In this document: one piece after another, positions 1-5,901 of the stretch | How positions within the stretch are numbered: the stretch's first letter is position 1 | Layout: every line of letters starts with the position of its first letter | NCBI GenBank assembly: GCA_014379815.1 | Contig: JACMLA010000464.1 | Span: 1-8,228 of the forward strand | Source of the DNA: Bryobacteraceae bacterium | GTDB lineage: Bacteria > Acidobacteriota > Terriglobia > Bryobacterales > Bryobacteraceae | DNA length: 8,228 nt | Direction of reading: 5' to 3' | The notes under the pieces: model-generated | The model's input: only the letters and a program-made list of their open reading frames with translations | Database searches by the model: none | What the model was told of the DNA's origin: nothing | Translations under genes and position numbers: made by a program

Positions 1-2320
1 GCGAGACGGCAGTCTCCGGTCCCTCCGCTCCCCTGCGGAATAACTCCGGACCTTTGCCTTTTAGCGGGTCCAGCTTGTAAACGATTCGTACCGGGCCCTC
101 GTTGACATCCAGCACGCACAGACCGGCAGCGGAGCATCGGTGACCTGAATAGCCCTCCACTTCCCCGAGGCTCTGGGCGACCCCACCGGTGAGAGCGGCA
201 CGCATCAGGCTAACAGAACCACCAGGGTAGTCTGCTTTGGGCGAGATGAACAGGATCGCTGTCTGGTCCGGCGTCAAGCGGGCCATCATCTGTCTGTCTG
301 GCCCACCAGCGATCAGTTCCGGATTCTCGCTGTCGACACCCTGCCGGAAAATGTCGGGATTGCCATTGCGGTCTGAGGTGAAGATCACCGAACTACTGTC
401 GGCAGTCCAGGCACTAGGGCGGTCATTCCGGTCATCCACGGTCAGTCGCCTGGGTTGAAAACCAGCCATCTTCCCTGTTCCCGCCGGTGCAAGATAGACG
501 TCGGTTTGCGAGGACACCCGGACCACAGCCGCTCTGGTTCCATCATTGCTGCAAGTGAGCATCGCATAGCCGTAGTCCTCTGCGCGCGCCAGTTGAACCG
601 GAACGCCACGGAGACTTCCGTCTGCCTCGAACCGGGCTTCCCACATGCTCTCAAGCTCGCGGCTTTCTCGTAGTGCATAAATAATGCGACTCGGTCCGGC
701 CCACGCGACGGCACCGATCTGACCTTTCAGCGGACCTGCTGCGTTCACGCTACGGGCCGAGGCGACATCCTGAATGGTCAGAAAGGATCCTTCACTCGTG
801 CGGGTGCTCATCGCGAGTTTACTGCCGTCGGTGGACCACACCGGACGCGTACCGGGGGGAGGGCCTTCCCGCTCTTCGGCAAGCAGAGGACGCTTGTTGG
901 TCCCCGAACTATCGCTGACGAACATCCGTCCGCGTTCGCCCCAGCTCAGAACGCGGGAGCCATCCGGCGATGGCAGTCCCCAGCCGGGGAGCTGCTTCAC
1001 CCCAACACCCCCGATCACATCAATCTCGAACTGCTGAGGAAACGTATTGACGGATTGCTTTATGCCGAGCAGTCTTGAGCCTCCCGGAGCCCACGCCCAG
1101 ACTGATATCCCCGCTGTGTTCGTCAGCAGGCGATTCTCGCTGGTCTGGACGTTGTAGAAATGGATTCCACTTGTGTCTGAGTAAGCAACATACTGGCCAT
1201 CGGGAGAGAGAAAGGCCGCGGACACCGGGCGATCCGAAGGATTTGCCGTGATCCTCCGGAAGATGGGTTCGGAGCGGACCGGGGAAGAAGTCTGATTGCG
1301 AAAGAGCACCACAGCCGCGGCAAGTACGGTAATCCCGCCCAACGCAGCCAGCACAACCCAGACGGTCTTCCGTGGAGCCGCCTGCTTTGTTTGTGGCAAC
1401 GCGGCTGGCGATCCAGGCCGTACCGATCCAGGCCGCACCAGGGAAGGCTGCGACATCGTCGTATCCCGCTGCAGACTGCGCAAGTCGGCAAGCAGATCCG
1501 CCGCGGACTGATACCGCAGCGAGCGATCCTTCTCGAGCATGCGGGCCACAATGCGGTCGATATCTTCAGGAATGTCCGGATTAAGCGAAGAAGGCGGAGG
1601 AGGTGTATGCGTCAGAATCGCGCTAAACACGATGGCGCTGGTCCGGCCGTCAAAGGGCAACTTGCCCGTCGCCATCTGGTAGAGCACGACACCAAAGCTG
1701 AAGATGTCCGTGCGCGCATCAAGATCCTCCGCACCGGCCTGCTCCGGCGACATATACGAGATGGTTCCCATCGTGGTTCCGGGAGTAGTCTCGAAACCGA
1801 CCACCAGCGTCGCAGTGTTTTCCGAAGGCCCGGCGCGAGCGCTCTCTGACGCAAGCTTGGCGAGTCCGAAGTCCAGCACCTTGGCCTGATTGCGGTCGGT
1901 AACGAATAGATTCGCAGGCTTGATATCGCGATGAACGATGCCCTTGGAGTGCGCCGCCTCCAGCGCATCCGCAATCTGGACAGACCATTCCAAAACCCGT
2001 GTGAACGGGATCGAAATACCTTCGAGTTTATGTTTTAGCGTCTCGCCTTCGAGATACTCCATTGCGAGGAACGGCCTCTTGTTTTCGTCTTCGCCGATAT
2101 CGTAGATGGTGCAGATGTGGGGATGATTGATAGCAGAAGCCGCGCGGGCTTCACGACGGAACCTCTCGAGGGACTGTGGGTCTGCCGCGATGTCGTCAGG
2201 AAGGAATTTCAGCGCGACCTGACGGCCCAGCCGGGAGTCCTCCGCAAGGAAGACAACACCCATTCCGCCGCCGCCGATCTTCTGGATTATGCGGTAGTGC
2301 GAGACTGTCTGTCCGATCAT
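1..2320 (-). CDS. Transmembrane serine/threonine protein kinase with TolB/WD40-like propeller (3' end outside window)
   Basis: Predicted membrane-bound Hanks-type kinase that phosphorylates Ser/Thr residues of cytoplasmic targets. The minus-strand frame is open from 2320 to base 1, giving 773 residues with no stop, so the C-terminus is missing here. Visible kinase landmarks are the glycine loop GGGGMG (16-21), VALK lysine (38), alpha-C glutamate in RREAR (about 57), catalytic HRDIKPAN (130-137), DFG (150-152), SPEQ in place of APE (191-194) and [10 protein letters not shown] (201-210). All catalytic residues are intact, so it should be active. A proline/serine linker with a duplicated RPGS unit (about 297-304) leads to one hydrophobic span (319-340). 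The rest (about 350-773) carries repeated SPDG-type beta-propeller motifs (SPDGQYVAY 372-380, SPDGSRVL 451-458, [10 protein letters not shown] 495-504, [10 protein letters not shown] 649-658), as in TolB-like sensor domains. The start is ATG 2320: an in-frame TGA lies eight codons upstream and no other start fits. No strong ribosome-binding site precedes it. This architecture is common in Acidobacteriota. Confidence 0.95.
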   Translation of the reverse strand, partial: MIGQTVSHYRIIQKIGGGGMGVVFLAEDSRLGRQVALKFLPDDIAADPQSLERFRREARAASAINHPHICTIYDIGEDENKRPFLAMEYLEGETLKHKLEGISIPFTRVLEWSVQIADALEAAHSKGIVHRDIKPANLFVTDRNQAKVLDFGLAKLASESARAGPSENTATLVVGFETTPGTTMGTISYMSPEQAGAEDLDARTDIFSFGVVLYQMATGKLPFDGRTSAIVFSAILTHTPPPPSSLNPDIPEDIDRIVARMLEKDRSLRYQSAADLLADLRSLQRDTTMSQPSLVRPGSVRPGSPAALPQTKQAAPRKTVWVVLAALGGITVLAAAVVLFRNQTSSPVRSEPIFRRITANPSDRPVSAAFLSPDGQYVAYSDTSGIHFYNVQTSENRLLTNTAGISVWAWAPGGSRLLGIKQSVNTFPQQFEIDVIGGVGVKQLPGWGLPSPDGSRVLSWGERGRMFVSDSSGTNKRPLLAEEREGPPPGTRPVWSTDGSKLAMSTRTSEGSFLTIQDVASARSVNAAGPLKGQIGAVAWAGPSRIIYALRESRELESMWEARFEADGSLRGVPVQLARAEDYGYAMLTCSNDGTRAAVVRVSSQTDVYLAPAGTGKMAGFQPRRLTVDDRNDRPSAWTADSSSVIFTSDRNGNPDIFRQGVDSENPELIAGGPDRQMMARLTPDQTAILFISPKADYPGGSVSLMRAALTGGVAQSLGEVEGYSGHRCSAAGLCVLDVNEGPVRIVYKLDPLKGKGPELFRRGAEGPETAVS
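1409..1435 (-). repeat. Two-copy 12-bp direct repeat in the kinase juxtamembrane linker
   Basis: The 12-mer cgatccaggccg occurs at 1409-1420 and again at 1424-1435, a 15-base period that keeps the frame. It encodes the duplicated V-R-P-G-S linker just before the transmembrane span of the kinase. It is probably a small in-frame duplication in a disordered linker and unlikely to have its own function. Confidence 0.7.
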
Positions 2321-2405
2321 GGCCCGGCGTGTCTTACAGTATCACGCTGATTTGTTCGCCCAGAACGCGTGTGGCCAGTTTTGTTTTCCTCGGACCGGCG
2401 GCAGC

Positions 2406-2846
2406 CTACTTCTTTCGATGCGAATAGCCATTCGCAAACACGGCTTCTGTGATTGCGACGGAAATGGCTTTCAGCGGCACCCCGTTTTCGGATGCCTCGA
2501 TGCCGGTGATAAGGGTACTGGAGTGTGGTCCAACGACGCCGACAGGATTGCTTAAGCTGACTCCCCATCCAGGCTTCTGAGTCTCATCGAGAGACGTCAA
2601 TTTCCAGGATGCATTGAATCGTAGCAGAGGCGAATCAGAGTCGTTGTGCAGCGTGAACGACTTGAGTGTCATGGTTCCATCTTCATAAGTAAGTACGGGA
2701 TCAGAAATCCGAAGCCGGGACTTACGGTCCTTCTCGTACCTGACGATGCTGGTGGGGTAGGTCAGATGCTTCGGCTGAGCATCGGACGCAGCGAACAGCA
2801 GCAAAAGGCCAATTGCGGTTGCTCGCAGGTAGTTGACGTGAATCAT
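2406..2846 (-). CDS. Small secreted protein of unknown function
   Basis: A 146-residue protein I do not recognise. It begins with a clear signal peptide: a short polar N-terminus with Arg 8, the hydrophobic core AIGLLLLFAA (11-20) and a likely signal peptidase I site after Ala 23 (SDA|Q). The mature part has no cysteine and no further hydrophobic span. It reads as alternating beta-strands, for example LRISDPVLTYEDGTMTLKSF (45-64), FNASWKL (77-83) and STLITGIEA (110-118), so a small beta-sandwich is plausible but unproven. The C-terminus is basic (HRKK). The frame stays open upstream to 3104, but ATG 2846 is preferred because it begins the signal peptide and has a strong Shine-Dalgarno sequence (AGGTGGAG on the minus strand, 2857-2864). 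It lies 62 bases after the dsbA-like gene and 85 bases before the kinase, all on one strand, so an operon is possible. No function can be assigned. Confidence 0.8.
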   Translation of the reverse strand: MIHVNYLRATAIGLLLLFAASDAQPKHLTYPTSIVRYEKDRKSRLRISDPVLTYEDGTMTLKSFTLHNDSDSPLLRFNASWKLTSLDETQKPGWGVSLSNPVGVVGPHSSTLITGIEASENGVPLKAISVAITEAVFANGYSHRKK

Positions 2847-2856
2847 ATGCAGGCCA

Positions 2857-2864
2857 CTCCACCT
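2857..2864 (-). promoter_or_regulatory. Strong Shine-Dalgarno of the small secreted protein gene
   Basis: On the minus strand AGGTGGAG ends 10 bases before ATG 2846, close to the anti-16S consensus. It fixes the start at the signal peptide and excludes the longer frame reaching into the dsbA-like gene. Confidence 0.7.
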
Positions 2865-2876
2865 GAATTTTAGCTC

Positions 2877-2920
2877 AGCCTGCTGTTTATCACCGACGCT
2901 GGCGAAGCCTAAAGCAGGCT
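2877..2920 (-). repeat. 8-bp inverted repeat across the dsbA-like stop codon, with an alternative 5-bp hairpin
   Basis: The arms agcctgct (2877-2884) and agcaggct (2913-2920) are perfectly complementary, with a 28-base spacer that contains the TAG stop (2909-2911) of the dsbA-like gene. The right arm can instead pair locally, agcct (2906-2910) with aggct (2916-2920), as a 5-bp stem with a 5-base loop. No T-run follows on the minus strand, so it does not look like an intrinsic terminator. It sits just upstream of the Shine-Dalgarno of the next gene and could affect mRNA stability or coupling. Chance is also possible for arms this short. Confidence 0.4.
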
Positions 2921-3694
2921 CTTGATGCGGGTCAGAGCTTCTTTGAAGTAGTCGAAGGGATAGGCCCCAATGACAGCTTCGCCTTCCACCCCAGTCGCTG
3001 TACTTTTCCCGACAATGAAGCTGGGCGTTGCCGAGAGATTCGCCTGCTCCGCTTCGCGCATGTCGCCTTTGATCTTCGCGTCGTACTTGCTGGAAGCGAT
3101 ACACGTCCGCATCGCAGGTTTATCCAGATTGACCTGCTCGGCAAGCTTCAGCAGAACTTCCATGCTGAAGGGCTGGGGTCGGCTGCTGAGGAGGTCGCGG
3201 TATTCCCAGTACCGGTTCTGCTCCCCCGCACAGTGGCTGGCTTTGGCGGCTTGAAACGCGTCGCTATGGAAGTCCAGAGGGAGGTCCATGCTGGCGAAAC
3301 GGACCATGCCGGTATCGACGAACTCTTTCTTGATTTTCGCAAAGGTGTCGCGGTGGAACATGCTGCAAAAGCCGCACTGGTAGTCGGTGAACTCGACCAG
3401 TGTGACGGGAGCTTTCGGATCGCCAATGGTCCTTGCCAGGTCGATCGTAACCTTCGCCAGAGCAGGCTTGCCGTCGGGCGCAGTGGGCGCAGTGGGCGCA
3501 GTTGGAGGCGGTACCGCGGACGTCTCCGGTGTCTCGACAAGCTGACGGGATCGCATGGCTTCCAGCAGCTGCCGGATGACCCGGAGCTCCTTCACCATTT
3601 CGTCGCCCTGAGCCTGAGTCATCGGTTTATCAGCGTCTGCCGCCACCAGATTGGAAGCCACAGAAAGCAGAAGAGAGAGTACAAAGAATTTCAT
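2909..3694 (-). CDS. Exported DsbA-family thiol:disulfide oxidoreductase (thioredoxin-like)
   Basis: A 261-residue periplasmic or secreted protein predicted to oxidise or isomerise disulfides in exported proteins. It has a signal peptide (core about 3-18, likely cleavage near Ala 18-Ala 19), a helical segment rich in charged residues (about 25-53), a Pro/Thr/Ala linker with TAPTAP repeats (about 62-73) and then a DsbA/thioredoxin_4 domain (about 90-261). The active site is CGFC (107-110) in the context VEFTDYQCGFCSMFH, and the cis-proline loop is SATPSF (221-226, Pro 224). Two more cysteines, Cys 155 in the SHCAGEQ motif and Cys 198, lie where related BdbD/DsbA-like proteins often have extra helical-domain cysteines. 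The start is ATG 3694, chosen because it begins the signal peptide; the frame is open to 3793 but that adds 33 residues without a signal. The ribosome-binding site is weak. The exact physiological role (oxidase or isomerase) cannot be told from sequence. Confidence 0.92.
   Translation of the reverse strand: MKFFVLSLLLSVASNLVAADADKPMTQAQGDEMVKELRVIRQLLEAMRSRQLVETPETSAVPPPTAPTAPTAPDGKPALAKVTIDLARTIGDPKAPVTLVEFTDYQCGFCSMFHRDTFAKIKKEFVDTGMVRFASMDLPLDFHSDAFQAAKASHCAGEQNRYWEYRDLLSSRPQPFSMEVLLKLAEQVNLDKPAMRTCIASSKYDAKIKGDMREAEQANLSATPSFIVGKSTATGVEGEAVIGAYPFDYFKEALTRIKSLL
3476..3502 (-). repeat. Three perfect 9-bp tandem repeats in the linker of the dsbA-like gene
   Basis: The unit gggcgcagt occurs three times head to tail at 3476-3484, 3485-3493 and 3494-3502. 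It encodes the T-A-P repeat in the linker between the N-terminal helix and the thioredoxin fold. The period is a multiple of three, so slippage would change linker length without a frameshift. Confidence 0.85.
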
Positions 3695-3753
3695 AATGGA
3701 GCATGTCCCCGGAACTAACAGGAATGATAACGTGCACTGTCTCGAGGCGCTCG
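3695..3753. promoter_or_regulatory. Compact divergent start region between the dsbA-like gene and the small membrane protein gene
   Basis: The dsbA-like gene starts leftward at 3694 and the membrane protein gene starts rightward within 3703-3754, so both promoters must overlap here or lie within the opposite gene. Two -10-like hexamers are visible: CATAAT on the plus strand (3692-3697) and TATCAT on the minus strand (3724-3729), each five of six to the sigma-70 consensus. Neither has a convincing -35 box at 16-18 bases. The assignment is tentative. Confidence 0.3.
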
Positions 3754-4242
3754 ATGGTGTTTGTCGGCGCATTTCTGTTTGTAGCCGCGGCACTGATGGT
3801 GGGCTGGGCCGTATATGGCCTCATCGTCCAGCCAGTGGAAGACAAACTGTGGCGTTACGTTCTGGGTGTCGCCGGTGTCTTGTTCGCGCTGGCGGGCGTG
3901 CAGGCTTTTGGGCAGTCGCAAAAACCGATGGTGCTGTGGGAAGCCAGTGAGCAGGGTATTCGCAATCATGCGGATTACCTTGGCCGCTGGCAGGAGGGTA
4001 CGTGGATCCCGTGGCACCGCATTGAGAGTATGGCGTACCGGACGGAAATTTCCGGCGATTCGCGCATCCCTGTCATCTGGCTCCAGCTGGATAAGGTCGG
4101 CGACAGCGAAACTCTGGTGAGCGCTCTCAAGCCCTATCCGGGACAGGCTCCGGTTGCAATTCTCGCCAACGGGGAGCCATCCGGTGATGATGCGCTGCGA
4201 CAGCTGGAAGCACTGCGATCCCGTGCCATCCATCAGCGCTGA
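3724..4242 (+). CDS. Two-span inner-membrane protein with a PH-like/STM3941-like cytoplasmic domain
   Basis: A 172-residue protein (from ATG 3724) of uncertain function and the only plus-strand gene. Two hydrophobic spans are clear, about residues 11-35 and 45-63, joined by a short charged loop (QPVEDKLWR). Arg 8 and Arg 9 before the first span suggest both ends are cytoplasmic. The C-terminal part (about 70-170) is soluble: a strand (VLWEASEQGI), then GTWIPWHRIESMAYR, a long strand IPVIWLQL and a terminal amphipathic helix. The W-x-x-I-x-x-I pattern after a turn resembles small membrane proteins of the STM3941/PH-like type; this is a judgement by eye. Start choice is uncertain. ATG 3703 is only 9 bases from the opposing start and uses rare-looking codons. 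ATG 3724 keeps the positive N-terminus. ATG 3754 has the best Shine-Dalgarno (gagg, 3744-3747) and may be the true start. The 3' end overlaps the facing cytochrome gene by 10 bases. Confidence 0.75.
   Translation: MITCTVSRRSMVFVGAFLFVAAALMVGWAVYGLIVQPVEDKLWRYVLGVAGVLFALAGVQAFGQSQKPMVLWEASEQGIRNHADYLGRWQEGTWIPWHRIESMAYRTEISGDSRIPVIWLQLDKVGDSETLVSALKPYPGQAPVAILANGEPSGDDALRQLEALRSRAIHQR
4233..4242. other. Tail-to-tail overlap of two convergent genes
   Basis: The stop of the plus-strand membrane protein gene (TGA, 4240-4242) lies inside the final codons of the minus-strand di-haem cytochrome gene, whose TGA is at 4235-4233. The two coding regions share 10 bases. No hairpin plus T-run was seen at the junction, so each transcript probably runs some way into the antisense of the other gene. 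Confidence 0.75.
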
Positions 4243-5885
4243 AGAGCTGCCGCCGCTGTTAGAAGTTCGGCTGCATTCTCCGGCGGCCACGCACGGGGCT
4301 GGTCGTTCTCATCGACGATGGTGGAGCGGGTGCCCGGCGGCAGAACCTGCAAAGACTTCAGAAACTCGATGAGGGAGTCCTGTTCGTAGGGTGTAGCCGC
4401 GATGAACTGCTTCCGCGAATCATCCGCTTCCGAGAAGTGGTTGAGCACGGCTTCCCGCATCGTAGTAAACAAGCCATGGTGGAAGTAAGGCGGTTCATTC
4501 GCCGCGCCCCAGAGGCGCTTGGTCAGGAAGCGTCGATTGCCCTGATAGAAGCGCTCGGTCCACGTAGTCTGGTTCATGTCGAGCTTTTCGGTTCCTTCCG
4601 GACCCGGAAGTGCGATGTCATGCAGCTTCAAATCGGTGTAGGCAGCGACCCATGTGATGCCGTCTTTGTCGGCCTGCAAGCGGGGCTGCGGCAGAGCCTG
4701 GGAGTTCAGGTCCATGCTAACCGGTTGTGCTTCACCAGGCCGCGTATTCATAGGCAAATTATAGGGACTGGGCTCGGTGTATGTTGTGCCTGATCGCGAT
4801 AGAGCAAGCTGCGGGACATGGCAGGACGCGCAACCCCATTTGGCAAATCGATCTTCGCCGGTGAGCACCGCCTGCTCAATCTCAGGCTCCTTCGGAATAC
4901 GGCGCCCAGGGACAGCCATGGCCGCCTGGAACATGGAGATCGCAGTGATGTCGGCGCGCGTGAGTTCGTTCGTGAAGCCGTCTCCGTCGGGATCTGTATC
5001 GAGACCAAAGCGCTCCGTTGTCTGCATGCCGTGATGCTGATTGAAGGCTGTATTGGAAAACTCGCGGAGGCTGACAACGTTTCCGGCCTGATGCCAGGGA
5101 CGGACGATCAGATTAGGCCGGTCCATCGGCAGTGGAGCGACAATGCTGGCGCGGGGCAAGCCGGTGACCTTCGACATGTCCCAGTTACCGTCGGCTTTGC
5201 GAGTAAGCTCTCCAAAGGAGATTCCTTTGGAGACCAGCTTCTTGGTCTGGCCAAGTTTGATCGTGTCGCGAACCGCCTGCAGATCGGCAGTCATCTCGCG
5301 CGCCAGCATCTCAATAAAGCCCGAACCGAACATCCCTGTGCTGGAGCGCTGATTCGCAACAGTACTCAGATTGACGTGGGTGCCCGACTCATCGACGCTC
5401 CCCCGGGTGGCGATTTTGTCGGACGGGTCGAATGTGGCGAAATCAAAACGTTGGCCCAAAAGGAAAACGTTAGTGACGAAATCGCCACCGCCACCGGCAA
5501 CACCGAAGGGCTGGTTGTGGCAGCCATAGCAGGAGTTGGCGTCAGGGCCGGAAACGCGGTTGAAGGCACGGTGTCCCGTTAGTGGCGAACCCGGATCGGA
5601 GAGAGCCCGGCCATTTCCTTTTGTGAGAGGGCGGCCCGCACCTTCCTGCTCGGTCCAGTTAGCCATGAAGAGACGTTTGCCATGTTCGAGGAGGTTGGCA
5701 AGAGGAACGTTCTGCTCTTCGCCATCCTCCAGATGTCGGTTGATGGAAACTTCGCGGCCGATGCGTGAGGGCCGGGTATGACCCTCACGATCTGGCATCT
5801 TCTCTGCGGACGATGTCGGCGATGGGGGCGGCGCGGACAAAGCAGCGAAGCTGCTGAGCAGTCCGGCGAGTATAGCTAACCGCAT
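4233..5885 (-). CDS. Secreted di-haem c-type cytochrome of the DHOR / MauG-like peroxidase superfamily
   Basis: A 550-residue exported redox enzyme. A short signal peptide (about 1-18, core AILAGLLSSFAALSA) sends it across the membrane for covalent haem attachment. Two CxxCH haem sites are present: CYGCH (119-123) and CASCH (352-356). Their spacing of about 230 residues and the later conserved segments fit the di-haem oxidoreductase (DHOR, COG3488-like) family: YTDLKLHD (416-423), with His 422 a candidate axial ligand or active-site residue, and RLWGAANEPPYFHHG (457-471) followed by a TMREAVLNHF helix (475-484). An aspartate-rich loop, DTDPDGDGFTNE (296-307), resembles an EF-hand-type calcium site. 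Likely reactions are peroxide reduction or oxidation of an organic or thiol substrate; the substrate cannot be deduced. Start ATG 5885 gives the signal peptide; AGG about 12 bases upstream is a weak ribosome-binding site. It follows the large surface protein gene by 16 bases, so co-transcription is likely. Confidence 0.92.
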   Translation of the reverse strand: MRLAILAGLLSSFAALSAPPPSPTSSAEKMPDREGHTRPSRIGREVSINRHLEDGEEQNVPLANLLEHGKRLFMANWTEQEGAGRPLTKGNGRALSDPGSPLTGHRAFNRVSGPDANSCYGCHNQPFGVAGGGGDFVTNVFLLGQRFDFATFDPSDKIATRGSVDESGTHVNLSTVANQRSSTGMFGSGFIEMLAREMTADLQAVRDTIKLGQTKKLVSKGISFGELTRKADGNWDMSKVTGLPRASIVAPLPMDRPNLIVRPWHQAGNVVSLREFSNTAFNQHHGMQTTERFGLDTDPDGDGFTNELTRADITAISMFQAAMAVPGRRIPKEPEIEQAVLTGEDRFAKWGCASCHVPQLALSRSGTTYTEPSPYNLPMNTRPGEAQPVSMDLNSQALPQPRLQADKDGITWVAAYTDLKLHDIALPGPEGTEKLDMNQTTWTERFYQGNRRFLTKRLWGAANEPPYFHHGLFTTMREAVLNHFSEADDSRKQFIAATPYEQDSLIEFLKSLQVLPPGTRSTIVDENDQPRAWPPENAAELLTAAAALQR

Positions 5886-5901
5886 ACGTCTTATAAACCT
5901 G

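Noticed and set aside
1123..1974. Several open frames of 70-150 codons on both strands
   Set aside because: They overlap the continuous kinase frame, whose conserved motifs leave no doubt about the real reading frame.
2321..2405. Promoter or terminator between the small secreted protein and the kinase
   Set aside because: Only a four-of-six -10-like match (GATACT) without a -35, and no stable hairpin followed by T residues on the minus strand.
2847..3104. Longer N-terminus for the small secreted protein
   Set aside because: The extension would overlap the dsbA-like coding region, bury the signal peptide and ignore the strong ribosome-binding site at 2857-2864.
3233..3718. Plus-strand open frame of 161 codons
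   Set aside because: It is antisense to the dsbA-like gene with its CGFC site and signal peptide; no ribosome-binding site or domain is evident.
4818..5582. Plus-strand open frame of 254 codons
   Set aside because: It lies wholly antisense to the di-haem cytochrome gene, which has haem motifs and family signatures. Its translation shows no recognisable domain and is typical of a GC-rich shadow frame.
5886..5901. Possible regulatory site between the surface protein and cytochrome genes
   Set aside because: Sixteen bases are too few for a promoter or terminator, and only a weak AGG is visible.
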